The translations under genes were made by a program, and so were the position numbers. Positions 17,706 through 27,005 of a DNA stretch of 64,000 nucleotides are shown here, in pieces. Source of the DNA: CAYZJV01 sp049310885. Lineage in GTDB: Bacteria; Spirochaetota; Spirochaetia; Sphaerochaetales; Sphaerochaetaceae. Below the pieces are notes generated by a model that made no database searches, was not told where the DNA came from, and saw nothing but the letters and a program-made list of their open reading frames with translations. Every line of letters begins with the position of its first letter. Position 1 is the stretch's first letter. Location: NCBI RefSeq assembly GCF_049310885.1, contig NZ_JBMDYO010000001.1:248001-312000 (forward strand), read 5' to 3'.

Positions 17706-20380
17706 GTAGCATCAATTGGTATAGCCATCGTTACGACTAGACCTCCTCCCCTTTTACTCTCAAAACCTAAGCGTCGATGATACATCGCAAACAATCGGCC
17801 TTCAACATTCTTCAATCCCGTTCCTTTGCCGGTAGCTACACGCACAGGATCGAATTCGGCATCTCCACAATCCTCGACACGGATAATAAAGTTTTCTTTA
17901 GCTTTGAAAAGTCGTATGGAAATATCAATTTCCCCTGTCTCTTTCGCTCCATGGTTGACAGCATTCTCCACGATAGGTTGAAGGAGCATCGGTGGAATTT
18001 CACAATATTCCAAGTCCTTGTCAACCTCAATGGTATAGGTAAGCTTATCGAAAAACCGTGACTTCTCAACCTGTAGATAGTGCTGGATAGCTGCTATTTC
18101 ATCCACTATCGGAACAAATTCCAGTTTTGTCGATGAGAGGATATACCGGTACAAGTCCGCCAAGTTCTGCAGAGTCTCATTGGCTTCCGTTGGATTTGTA
18201 TCTACAAGATCCATAACACTATTTAAGGAATTGAACAGGAAGTGGGGAGTGATCTGGGCTTTTAGAGCCATCTGTTCAGCCAATATCATCCTTTCACGTA
18301 ACTTATTGTATTCCTGTACCCTCCTGGAATGTCCAGTGACCTTTCTACAGTAGAAGACAGCTCTTCTGTGTCCTTGCTCTGTCTTTACAATGTACGCATT
18401 CAGAATTATAGGTACACGACCACCTTCAAGATTCATCAGTGATGTGGCTCTATTTTCAATGGTTTCCATAGAAGAGAACAACTCCAGGACTTCCCTATCA
18501 CCAAAGAACAACATTGAGAAGGAACTCTCAGCCTGCAATTGTCCGAAAGTATCGGCTCCCACCAGTTTCAGGAATGCCGAATTGGCTTCAGTTATACCCA
18601 GATTATCTACACAAACCACGAATGGTTCACGTGATTTCTTGTAGAGATTTAGACTCCACCTTCGCCTCATCCGCTTGGATGGCCCTACAATTGGAACAGG
18701 AGTACGTCCAAGAACAAGCCTTTCCAGAGCTTCTTGTGATTGCCGAGCGTTATCTTCATCGATAGGTTTGTGGGACCAGAAAGCGACCACAGAGGTTCCG
18801 AGTCCAATAATGAACACCAATAATACACTCGTCGCTGAGGCCAATGGAAGAGCTCCTTGATCAATATAGTGTACAATACCTAGCGATAGGCTCCTCCAGT
18901 CAGCTGGTGCCAGAATGAGGCTTGCTGACAGTTCCGTCGAGGTCTTTACCACTCCTATGATGAATGCGGCGAATACAAACGTCTTCAATTGTGGCAAGGT
19001 AATCTGAAAGAAGGATTTCACAGCACTTGCTCCCAAACTCCTTGAGACCTCCTCCCTTCTCCTATCCGCTACAAGGAAACCAGCCTCCATTGTTTTTAGA
19101 CTATATGGCAAACGACGGGCTACGATGGTAAAGAGGAGCAATACATAGAATGGGATGGGATGGTTTTGTGGAAAAATTCCTGCATAAGCACTCAGAACCC
19201 CTACTGACAAGACTATTCCTGGCAAGATGAAGGGAATTACCAGAATATAATCCAGAAAGCGGAACTTTTTCTTGAAGTAGATTTGGTTTCCGAGTATCAA
19301 CGCCAAGACTACAATGATTATCGTGGCCGTCAAGGACATTTGGATAGTGTCCTTCAACATAGCAGGTGCTGCAAAAATTCTTGCATAATTGGCCAGTGTC
19401 CAACCGGTAGGCACTATTTGATATCCCCAAATGGTAATAAAGGACTGCACGACAGTAACCAAGAAAGGAGCAAGAAGAAACATGAAGACCAACCCGACAA
19501 GACAATAGATAATCCAGTTCAAATTCCTCAATCGATAGATGACTGGAGCGATACCCCTTTGGTACTCTCTCGTTGTTGCCCTCAATAAGCGATTCACCAA
19601 GGTCAACAATACAACCGATAGTATGATTACCCATAAGCTGAAGATCAGGGCTACCCTTTCATCATTCAATACCGATAGGAAATTCGTATAGATCTCGGAA
19701 GAAAGAACTGCATAACCTCCTCCAATCACCAACGGCCCACCTATATCACCTATTGCCATGAGAAAGATCATAAGTCCTGAAATAATCAAATGCGGGGCAA
19801 TACATGGAATGGTAACCCTGAACAGGATCTGCAAATTGCTACTACCCAATGCTGCCGCAGACTCATCGACATGACGAGGAACGCCCTGCAGTCCTGCAGC
19901 GATGATAAATGTCGCATACGGTATGGATACGATTAGTTGGTTAATGAGCAATCCCTTCAAACCAAATATATGCGGCATATATATGCCAATATTTTGCAGA
20001 ATTAGTGATATCAACCCACTTCTTCCAAAGATCGACAAGACTGCGAATGCCATAATGAATGGAGGAGTGATCATTGGAATGGTCAACAGGGAAAGCCATA
20101 CCCTATTCCCCCCGATATCGGTCCTCACGAGGACATAGGCCAACGGCAAGGCGATCACCAATGAGATGAAGGTAGTTAGGAAACCGAGGGTGAAAGTGTT
20201 TTTTGTCACACGCAGGAGGTGTGGCCAGAAGAATGACGGCAATGGCTCTGTGATCATTAAGGCGGAGCCAAGGCCTTTTACGAAAAGATGTATCACCGGA
20301 ATAAGAAGAAATCCAATGATAAGGAGAATCGGAGGAAGCATCAACAAGACCGATGGGACATGCTTCGACATTCGGTTCAC
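17702..20380 (-). CDS. ABC-transporter permease fused to PAS and LytS-type histidine kinase
   Basis: 892 residues in one uninterrupted frame. Residues ~1-550 are an FbpB-like double permease (two BPD_transp_1 units, about twelve membrane segments, with EAA-type loops such as SAAALGSSNLQILFRVTIPCIAP and VSRSLGASAVKSFFQITLPQL). After a short basic linker, residues ~583-682 read as a PAS domain. Residues ~690-892 are a His_kinase/HATPase_c unit: acceptor His713 in QITPHFLFNSLNSV, N-box VENAVNHG at 804-811, and GTGLKN near 853. It resembles the 541-residue permease of the same operon over the membrane part. Transport and signalling therefore sit in one polypeptide, with the kinase on the cytoplasmic side. 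Its stop overlaps the response-regulator start. Confidence 0.93.
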   Translation of the reverse strand: MNRMSKHVPSVLLMLPPILLIIGFLLIPVIHLFVKGLGSALMITEPLPSFFWPHLLRVTKNTFTLGFLTTFISLVIALPLAYVLVRTDIGGNRVWLSLLTIPMITPPFIMAFAVLSIFGRSGLISLILQNIGIYMPHIFGLKGLLINQLIVSIPYATFIIAAGLQGVPRHVDESAAALGSSNLQILFRVTIPCIAPHLIISGLMIFLMAIGDIGGPLVIGGGYAVLSSEIYTNFLSVLNDERVALIFSLWVIILSVVLLTLVNRLLRATTREYQRGIAPVIYRLRNLNWIIYCLVGLVFMFLLAPFLVTVVQSFITIWGYQIVPTGWTLANYARIFAAPAMLKDTIQMSLTATIIIVVLALILGNQIYFKKKFRFLDYILVIPFILPGIVLSVGVLSAYAGIFPQNHPIPFYVLLLFTIVARRLPYSLKTMEAGFLVADRRREEVSRSLGASAVKSFFQITLPQLKTFVFAAFIIGVVKTSTELSASLILAPADWRSLSLGIVHYIDQGALPLASATSVLLVFIIGLGTSVVAFWSHKPIDEDNARQSQEALERLVLGRTPVPIVGPSKRMRRRWSLNLYKKSREPFVVCVDNLGITEANSAFLKLVGADTFGQLQAESSFSMLFFGDREVLELFSSMETIENRATSLMNLEGGRVPIILNAYIVKTEQGHRRAVFYCRKVTGHSRRVQEYNKLRERMILAEQMALKAQITPHFLFNSLNSVMDLVDTNPTEANETLQNLADLYRYILSSTKLEFVPIVDEIAAIQHYLQVEKSRFFDKLTYTIEVDKDLEYCEIPPMLLQPIVENAVNHGAKETGEIDISIRLFKAKENFIIRVEDCGDAEFDPVRVATGKGTGLKNVEGRLFAMYHRRLGFESKRGGGLVVTMAIPIDAT

Positions 20381-20418
20381 TAATACAATTCCTCCCTTGA
20401 TTCACCTACCGACTATCT

Positions 20419-21510
20419 CTAGTTCAATTTCCTGATATTCCTCCCGATCACGAGATCCTTGGGAGAGAATATACCTTTGACAGCCTGCCCTTTTTTCAGA
20501 TCTGGAGCTGCGTTACCCCGAATAGGGTGCTCAAATTCCAGTGTTATGCCATTAGACAGCAAGATCTCACCTTTTACAAGACCTCCCAAATATTCGATAT
20601 AGTTGATCGTTCCTTCCAGCGTGTTGTCGAATTGATCGGCAGTATCCTCGTTCAGTCGGATATACTGTGGTCTCAATGACATCCAGACATCGGTACCTTT
20701 TGTTATTGCCTCATCGCTTTTGACATGGAACACTTCGTTATCGACATGTATCGAGACGATATCGTCATTGCGATCAGCTACTTTTCCGTAAAGGATATTC
20801 GATTTTCCAATGAAGCTGGCAACAAAGTCATTGTTCGGTCTTCTGTAGATTACTTCTGGTGTACCACCTTGCATCAACTCCCCCTGTCTCATGACAAAGA
20901 CCTTATCAGAGATGGAAAGAGCCTCCTCTTGGTCATGGGTAACAAAAATGGTTGTGATTCCCAGAGTCTGTTGAATCTTACGGATCTCTTTTCTAATATT
21001 AAGACGCAATGCGGCATCAAGATTCGACAGCGGTTCATCCAATAGTAAGACATCGGGCTTGATTACCAAGGCTCTTGCCAGAGCTACACGTTGCTGTTGT
21101 CCTCCAGACAGTTGTGATGGCATTCTCTTTTCATATCCGGTAAGCCCAACCAATTCCAAATACTCAGCCACAAGTGAATTGATGGTCTCCTTGTCGTATT
21201 TCTTGATTTTCAAACCATACGCTACGTTATTGAAAACATTCATCGTCGGGAAGATCGCGTAATCCTGAAAAACTATACCGATATTTCTTTTCTGGGGAGG
21301 GATATCCACAAGATTCTTATCACGAAGCATGATTTTTCCGCTTGTTGGAGTCTCGAAACCGGCAACCATCCTCAGCAAGGTTGTCTTTCCACACCCTGAA
21401 GGTCCCAAGAGAGATACCAGTTCGCCTTTCTCGATAGTGATCGACAAATCACTAACAGCAACCGTAGAACTAAAATTCTTTTGCAAATGCTCAATTGTTA
21501 TTTCACTCAT
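20419..21510 (-). CDS. ABC-transporter ATP-binding protein (FbpC/PotA type)
   Basis: 363 residues. Walker A is GPSGCGKTT at ~36-44, the Q-loop is FQDYAIFP, the signature LSGGQQQ, Walker B VLLLDEP and the switch THDQEEA. The C-terminal ~120 residues form a TOBE-type regulatory region. It energises the Fbp-type importer encoded around it and must serve both permeases, as it is the only ATPase in the operon. It lies three bases from the permease upstream and 38 bases from the permease-kinase. Confidence 0.93.
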   Translation of the reverse strand: MSEITIEHLQKNFSSTVAVSDLSITIEKGELVSLLGPSGCGKTTLLRMVAGFETPTSGKIMLRDKNLVDIPPQKRNIGIVFQDYAIFPTMNVFNNVAYGLKIKKYDKETINSLVAEYLELVGLTGYEKRMPSQLSGGQQQRVALARALVIKPDVLLLDEPLSNLDAALRLNIRKEIRKIQQTLGITTIFVTHDQEEALSISDKVFVMRQGELMQGGTPEVIYRRPNNDFVASFIGKSNILYGKVADRNDDIVSIHVDNEVFHVKSDEAITKGTDVWMSLRPQYIRLNEDTADQFDNTLEGTINYIEYLGGLVKGEILLSNGITLEFEHPIRGNAAPDLKKGQAVKGIFSPKDLVIGRNIRKLN

Positions 21511-21513
21511 GGT

Positions 21514-23139
21514 CTATTGATTCCTTTCCTTCATTTTATTGGAGATAGCTGTACCGATACCCACAATTGCTATAAGCACGATACCCATTGCCGCAGCTCT
21601 TGAAATGAAACCTTCTTCGACAAAGTAGGCTATATACAGTGACATGGTTCTCCAACCTGGAGGATTTAGCATCAGGCTGGAAGACAATTCGGTAACAACC
21701 TTTATCATACCGATTACGACTGCCATGGAGATCGCCGGTTTCAACTGAGGCAATATCACCGAGAAAAAGGCCTTCACCTCAGACGCACCAAGACTGAATG
21801 CAGCCTCTTGTTGGGAATCATCGATCTTGGAGAATCCCGCTTCGATTATTTTTAACACAAATGGCAGACGTCGGATACTAATCGCGATGATGAGGATGTA
21901 GATTGAAGCAATAAGATCCCGTTTACCCAACGAAACACCAGCGTACGTCTCCAGAAGACTTACAGCAATAATGACACCAGGAATCGTAAACGGCATGAGC
22001 GTAAAATAGCTGACCCACCGCATCATTTTTCGATTCTTGAACATATGTGCAAAAATCACACTCAGAATAATCAGAATCGGAGTGACGGTTAAAAGCAGAA
22101 TGACGGTATTCCTGATAGGCAAGATATCGCTCAAAGCTTTAACATAGTTGTTCGTAGTAAATTCTTTTGGCAGCCAATCATATGCCCATATCGTACCGAA
22201 TGACTGGATTATTATTGCAATATAAGGAGCGAGGAATATTAGCGATACAATTATCAATGTCAAGAATCCGAACTTTCTTGCAAGAGGACGATCATAGGTC
22301 ATTTGTCCGATTCTGAATCTATGTTTGACATCGGTAAGCTTCATCAAACGGCTTACAATGAAGAGTAGGATAAAAGAGAGAATGAGCGTCCAAGCACCGA
22401 AGATTATGGGAATCCGCTCATCACCCATGTATGTGATGAAGTTGTTGTATATTTCCGTGGATATGACCTGGTAGCTTCCACCGATTATCAGAGGTCCTCC
22501 GACATCACCCATGGATGTCAAGAAAACCATAAGGGCAGCCATTAGGATATGGGGGGCTATATAGGGAAGAACAATAGAAAATTGAGTCTTCAACACTCCA
22601 TTGCCAAGGGATATGGAGGCCTCCTCAAGATGGCGAGGTACAGTTTTAAGTCCTGTTATCACCAATAGCAATGCATAGGGCATGGCATGGAGAACCTGCG
22701 TAATCACGAGACCTCTCAAACCGTAAATTGAAGGCAGGTTGATACCGAACAATTCGAAGAACATGGTTATCACACCACTATTTCCCAGTAATATGATGGT
22801 AGCAAAACTGGAAATGAATGCCGGGGTAATCAAAGGAACTGAGAGCATACCTAAAAATAAGGCAGCACCAGGTATTTGAAGTTTGGCGATCAAGAAACCT
22901 AGAGGAACGGCTATCAAGACAGCGATGATTGTTGTCATCAAAGCCATATTGAGAGTATTCCCTGTGACCCGCATGAGATATGAGAAGAATCCGGGAGGCA
23001 AGGGTTCACTACTCCCAAAGATCATGCCGAATGATCCAGTGAATAATTTAACAATGGGAAAAAGAAGGAAAACGACCAGAAACAGGGTTGCAAATGCATA
23101 AGCTATATGGAACCAAGAAAAGGTGTAGATTTTTTTCAT
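21514..23139 (-). CDS. ABC-transporter permease, FbpB-like double permease
   Basis: 541 residues from ATG 23139, eight bases after GGAG. There are about twelve membrane segments in two homologous halves, each with an EAA-type loop (EASISLGNGVLKTQFSIVLPYIAPH and EAAFSLGASEVKAFFSVILPQL). It is a paralogue of the membrane part of the permease-kinase at 17702-20380 (compare EPLPPGFFSYLMRVTGNTLN with EPLPSFFWPHLLRVTKNTFT). A single FbpB-type protein usually suffices for a transporter, so two suggest either a heterodimer or a dedicated sensing copy. Confidence 0.92.
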   Translation of the reverse strand: MKKIYTFSWFHIAYAFATLFLVVFLLFPIVKLFTGSFGMIFGSSEPLPPGFFSYLMRVTGNTLNMALMTTIIAVLIAVPLGFLIAKLQIPGAALFLGMLSVPLITPAFISSFATIILLGNSGVITMFFELFGINLPSIYGLRGLVITQVLHAMPYALLLVITGLKTVPRHLEEASISLGNGVLKTQFSIVLPYIAPHILMAALMVFLTSMGDVGGPLIIGGSYQVISTEIYNNFITYMGDERIPIIFGAWTLILSFILLFIVSRLMKLTDVKHRFRIGQMTYDRPLARKFGFLTLIIVSLIFLAPYIAIIIQSFGTIWAYDWLPKEFTTNNYVKALSDILPIRNTVILLLTVTPILIILSVIFAHMFKNRKMMRWVSYFTLMPFTIPGVIIAVSLLETYAGVSLGKRDLIASIYILIIAISIRRLPFVLKIIEAGFSKIDDSQQEAAFSLGASEVKAFFSVILPQLKPAISMAVVIGMIKVVTELSSSLMLNPPGWRTMSLYIAYFVEEGFISRAAAMGIVLIAIVGIGTAISNKMKERNQ

Positions 23140-23205
23140 GAAGAATCTCCAATCATTCGAGAGTCCATACCACACCGAGGCATGGTATGGACTGAGACAG
23201 ATCGT

Positions 23206-24288
23206 TTATTTTGTGCCCTTGGTTCTGATATATTCACCAAAGGTATCTTGGATCAGATCCCTGTTAGCTTCTGCAAGTGCTGGATCGGGAGCATAGATTG
23301 TGCCCATATCGGCTGTGACGCTCTCCAAGCTGACTGGCAAGGAGGGATCCATCACACCCTGCTTGACAGGAATGTAAAGGTATTCCGAACCCTTCAACTG
23401 CATTTCATCACTCAAGATATAATCGATGAATTCCTTAGCCAAGTTGGGATGCTTCGCATTTTTTACCAAAGCCATCGAATTGTCGTATACCTGACTTCCA
23501 TCCGCAGGGAATACGAATCCGACTGGATAGCCTTCGTTCATAGCGACAAGAGCTGGTCTAGACAAACCAATGGCGAGGGCAAATTCACCTTTGCTGACCA
23601 ATGTGTAGATTCTGGAGCTGGATCCTGAGTAGTAAGGCAAATTCTCATTGATACCTTCCCAAATCGCAGGAGCATCGTCTTCATAAATTTGCAACATGGC
23701 GACTACATTGGAACTTGCTGTCGATGACTTCAAAGGATTTGCACTGATAATCTGATCTTTATAGATTGGATTGGCAAGATCCTTATAGGTCTTTGGTACC
23801 GGAAGATTATAACGATCAAGAACCTGCTGGTTATACATTACTCCAGTAAACATGAGAGACCATACATGATAATAGTTCTCAGGATGGCTCAACTCGAGCT
23901 TGCTGGAACCAACATCGATTGAAGACTTGAATCCAGGAGCCTGTGGAGCATACGGCTCAAGCAAGCCCATCTCTATCGCGTGCTGATAATTGATCATCGA
24001 ACCTGCGTGGACAACATCTGCTTGTGGATTCGCAGCCTCCGATTCTAACTTCTTGAACATTGCTTCGGTTCCACCGGGATTCAGCACATTGACTGTCACT
24101 CCTGGGTGCAAAGCTTCAAAGCCCTCCTTCATTGCTTCGGCATATTCGGCGAAAATCGTGCTGTAGACAACCAATTCTGTTTCACCGTGGCCGGTATCTG
24201 CAGCTGGTGTGTCAGCCTCCTGAGCACCTGTTGCAAAAACTGTCATTGTGCAAGCGATGAACATGGCAATAACCATAAAACGTTTCAT
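23206..24288 (-). CDS. ABC-transporter substrate-binding protein, family 1 (Fbp/AfuA-like)
   Basis: 360 residues from ATG 24288, seven bases after AGGAGG. The signal peptide ends MTVFATGAQE, as in many spirochaete binding proteins. The mature protein has a type-2 periplasmic fold (ELVVYSTIFAEYAEAMKEGFE ... GGSEA-like GGTEAMF, ADVVHAGS). The class binds Fe(III), phosphonates, thiamine or similar small ligands; no ligand motif was decisive. It is the first gene of the five-gene transporter-kinase operon. Confidence 0.9.
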   Translation of the reverse strand: MKRFMVIAMFIACTMTVFATGAQEADTPAADTGHGETELVVYSTIFAEYAEAMKEGFEALHPGVTVNVLNPGGTEAMFKKLESEAANPQADVVHAGSMINYQHAIEMGLLEPYAPQAPGFKSSIDVGSSKLELSHPENYYHVWSLMFTGVMYNQQVLDRYNLPVPKTYKDLANPIYKDQIISANPLKSSTASSNVVAMLQIYEDDAPAIWEGINENLPYYSGSSSRIYTLVSKGEFALAIGLSRPALVAMNEGYPVGFVFPADGSQVYDNSMALVKNAKHPNLAKEFIDYILSDEMQLKGSEYLYIPVKQGVMDPSLPVSLESVTADMGTIYAPDPALAEANRDLIQDTFGEYIRTKGTK

Positions 24289-24316
24289 CTTACTACCTCC
24301 TGTGTAATGATGCCGT

Positions 24317-24345
24317 ATTGTATCCTTATATAGCCCTTCGCCCAA
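24317..24345 (-). promoter_or_regulatory. Possible promoter of the transporter-kinase operon
   Basis: On the minus strand TTGGGC (24345-24340), a 17-base spacer and TACAAT (24322-24317). The poor -35 would suit a promoter that needs an activator. Confidence 0.4.
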
Positions 24346-24377
24346 AAAAGAATCGAACGAATGGGACCATACCCAAG

Positions 24378-24407
24378 GTGAGCCGGGCATTTTACCGTGT
24401 GAGCCGG
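24378..24407 (-). promoter_or_regulatory. 9-bp direct repeat, candidate LytTR response-regulator site
   Basis: On the minus strand CCGGCTCAC occurs twice, exactly, with a 12-base spacer (21 bases start to start). This is the geometry of LytTR/AgrA-type sites: two 9-bp direct repeats about one or two helical turns apart. It lies 33 bases upstream of the proposed -35 and ~90-120 bases upstream of the binding-protein ATG. Confidence 0.55.
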
Positions 24408-24480
24408 AACTCCAAGATACTCAATACTGATTGGAATGTCCTGTGATTGCATGGTATAACAGGAGTCGAAGGAATAGTAC

Positions 24481-26217
24481 ATGACTACCATAAACTCGAG
24501 TGAGGAGTATTCGAATACCGAAATCGAGGATAAGAATGCTCTCACTGTTTTCAATGGACAGATGCTCTCACCATCAAAACTCTTGGAATCATTGGAATCG
24601 TACTGTGCGGATTTGGCAGTATTCGAGTACTCTCATCAACAAGCTCTCTTCACAGGAACAACCCTTCAGCCCGACGCTTCCAAGGTAGAAGCTGTTGAGA
24701 GCATGGGTGTTGAATTGGAAGAACGGTACAACTCCTTCCTGCAAAGGATAGCATCCATTACAGAAGAAGACCTTCACCGATTGATCGAAAAAAAACCAGG
24801 ATTAGTCTCCTATACGAGGTTGATAGCTCACATTCGGCATAAATTCCCCCAATCGTTGGACGATCGCTCCAGGCAGCTCACGACACGTATGAAATCCCTT
24901 CCAAATTCAACTAAACGACTATTCGATGCCCTAGTCAACCAAGATTTCGACTTTGGAGAAATAGACATACAGGGAAATCATACTGCATTGAAGAAGAATA
25001 ACTACTCGAGAATGATGGTCCAAAATAACAGGGAAATCAGAAATACAGCCTATAACCTCTATTACAAGCAGTTTGATACTCATAAACAATCGCTGTCGAC
25101 CATTTTTAAGACACATATTGCACAAGAGATCATGTACAGCCGTATCCAAGGCTCGTCATCTACACGGAAAAGAATATTTGACGAAGACAACGTTGCCGAA
25201 TCGGTCCATGATACTGTGATAGGGACTATACGCAGACATGCTTCTTCATTCCATCGTTATTTTTCCCTCAGGAAAGCGATTTTAGGTGTCGAAAGACTGG
25301 AAGCTTATGATTTGATGGTTCCTCTGGTAGAGATTGAAGATTTTCACTTCCCCTACAGACAAGCTGTCACAGAAATTTGTGGTTCAGTTGCATTACTCGG
25401 CGATACATTCACCACTACGTTGAAAGAGGGGTTACTTAAAACATGGGTAGATTATGCCGAACGTGAGGACAAACGACCTGGAGCTTTCACCTCTACCAGC
25501 TACTACGGCGGACCTTTGGTCAACTTGAACTATAAGGAAGATGTTCTGCAAAGTCTTTTTACCTTAGCACATGAAAGTGGCCACGCCATGCATGCATGGT
25601 ACAGTATCCAGCATAATCCTTTCCACACGTATGCATACGATGTCTTGGTAACAGAAACCGTCGCAGCTGTACACGAAGAGTTGCTCTATCGACACCTTAT
25701 CTTGCAAGCCCATGATGTTCAGACTAAAGCCTTCCTATTGGAACGGCAACTACAAGGAATGACATTAAAATTATTACGCCAGACATTGTTAGCCGAATTT
25801 GAGCACAAGGTATTCCTCAGCGAAGAGTCTGGGACCCCCATGTCCTTACAGGATATGCGGAATTTGTTCAGATCATTGTGGAAACATTACTATGGTCCGT
25901 CTGTCCATCTCACACCGGTGGGTGACCTGGAATGGCTTACCGTAGACCAAATGTATACACCCTACTACTCATATACGTATCCGACGGGAGCAATAGCTTC
26001 TTTGTCGATAGCGGATTCGATTCTTAACGGTAAAAAGGACGCGATTTCCCGCTATATGAGGCTTCTGAAAAGCGGAGGGACATTCCCACCAGAGCAAACG
26101 TTCTCATTAGTCGGAATCGATCTCACCAGTGACGGACTCTACAAGCAAGCAATGGAGCATTTTGATACCCTGCTCCATACATTTGAAGAGATGGTCGATT
26201 CCTTGGGTTTGCTCTAA
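24481..26217 (+). CDS. pepF: Oligoendopeptidase F, M3 metallopeptidase family
   Basis: 578 residues from ATG 24481, with AAGGA eight bases upstream. The zinc motif H364-E-S-G-H368 is followed by AMHAW, and a downstream Glu (VTETVAAVHEE) supplies the third zinc ligand. The PGAFTSTSYYGGP and YTYPTGAIAS segments are typical of PepF. It cleaves short peptides in the cytoplasm. It is divergent from the transporter operon and convergent with the peptide-maturase operon, with only six bases between stops. Confidence 0.93.
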   Translation: MTTINSSEEYSNTEIEDKNALTVFNGQMLSPSKLLESLESYCADLAVFEYSHQQALFTGTTLQPDASKVEAVESMGVELEERYNSFLQRIASITEEDLHRLIEKKPGLVSYTRLIAHIRHKFPQSLDDRSRQLTTRMKSLPNSTKRLFDALVNQDFDFGEIDIQGNHTALKKNNYSRMMVQNNREIRNTAYNLYYKQFDTHKQSLSTIFKTHIAQEIMYSRIQGSSSTRKRIFDEDNVAESVHDTVIGTIRRHASSFHRYFSLRKAILGVERLEAYDLMVPLVEIEDFHFPYRQAVTEICGSVALLGDTFTTTLKEGLLKTWVDYAEREDKRPGAFTSTSYYGGPLVNLNYKEDVLQSLFTLAHESGHAMHAWYSIQHNPFHTYAYDVLVTETVAAVHEELLYRHLILQAHDVQTKAFLLERQLQGMTLKLLRQTLLAEFEHKVFLSEESGTPMSLQDMRNLFRSLWKHYYGPSVHLTPVGDLEWLTVDQMYTPYYSYTYPTGAIASLSIADSILNGKKDAISRYMRLLKSGGTFPPEQTFSLVGIDLTSDGLYKQAMEHFDTLLHTFEEMVDSLGLL

Positions 26218-26222
26218 TATCG

Positions 26223-26384
26223 TCAATCTTTCCAAGTCACGAGAATTTTTTCATCGCCGATCTTTTTGCTAATGATATCGGCTAGACGAAGTAATTCATC
26301 CTTACAGCAATCGACAGTCTTGCCCGTATTGAGGCGTTGTTTCAATTCTTGGGCGAACTGGGTAAGAGTAATCTCTTTTTCCAT
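26223..26384 (-). CDS. 53-residue protein with a Cys-Cys pair, last gene of the radical-SAM operon
   Basis: The frame starts at ATG 26384, six bases after GGGAGG, and ends TGA. It is a charged, probably helical protein (EITLTQFAQELKQRLNTG) with a vicinal Cys pair in TVDCCKDELL and C-terminus VTWKD. It has no signal peptide or membrane segment. It is 58 bases downstream of the DUF1847 gene on the same strand. The paired Cys echoes QCC in the short peptide at 29698 and SCC in the methyltransferase, so it may bind the same soft metal(loid) or exchange thiols. No family recognised. Confidence 0.65.
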   Translation of the reverse strand: MEKEITLTQFAQELKQRLNTGKTVDCCKDELLRLADIISKKIGDEKILVTWKD

Positions 26385-26442
26385 AGGCATCCTCCCTTTA
26401 CACGTATAGTATAGACGGGAAACGCCACCCGGGCAACGATTA

Positions 26443-26997
26443 TTAGTAGTTTACGATACCCTTGACCGGTGCATGATCGTATACGCGATCCTTGACTACT
26501 AAAGTGGTGACATCTCCGGCGAACTGTCGATTGAACAATACGTCGTGTCCCATACACAATCCGATGACAATAGCAAGATCCACACCTTGGGCATTCAATT
26601 GCGCAGCTTGGTTGAGAGGGCTACATGATACACCAGGTAATGAACTCTCTTCATTGACCTCATTCTGACGAAAAGCTCCAATCGTACACGATACACCAAT
26701 GACTGCAATCCCCTCCGATGCAAGTATCTGACGGACCTGCTCGGCGAGAGTCTCCATTCCGTAGCAATAGGCAAGACCAATCTTCGTATACTGCATCTCC
26801 TTTACAAATTCCACGATTTCCTGCATTCGAGAAAGGGAGCCAGCCCTTCCGCCATCAACCAAATGGGCTCCTGTCTGGATGACCCGTTGATTTTCAGGTT
26901 CATGGTATTGCTGGAGAGCTGAATCCAAATCGAATGACTCTGCCCCACAGGAAACTGCTTTCCTGCAGGACTTGGTCTTACATGCCAAACAATTCAT
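26443..26997 (-). CDS. DUF1847 family Cys-rich protein
   Basis: 184 residues. The N-terminus MNCLACKTKSCRKAVSCG carries four Cys of a probable metal-binding site, followed by an alpha/beta domain with further conserved Cys (GLAYCYGMETLAEQV, VIGVSCTIGAF, PGVSCSPLNQA, IGLCMGHDVLF). DUF1847 proteins are widespread in anaerobes and of unknown function. It lies eight bases downstream of the thioredoxin-reductase fusion, so the two are cotranscribed. Confidence 0.82.
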   Translation of the reverse strand: MNCLACKTKSCRKAVSCGAESFDLDSALQQYHEPENQRVIQTGAHLVDGGRAGSLSRMQEIVEFVKEMQYTKIGLAYCYGMETLAEQVRQILASEGIAVIGVSCTIGAFRQNEVNEESSLPGVSCSPLNQAAQLNAQGVDLAIVIGLCMGHDVLFNRQFAGDVTTLVVKDRVYDHAPVKGIVNY

Positions 26998-27005
26998 CGG
27001 TAAGT

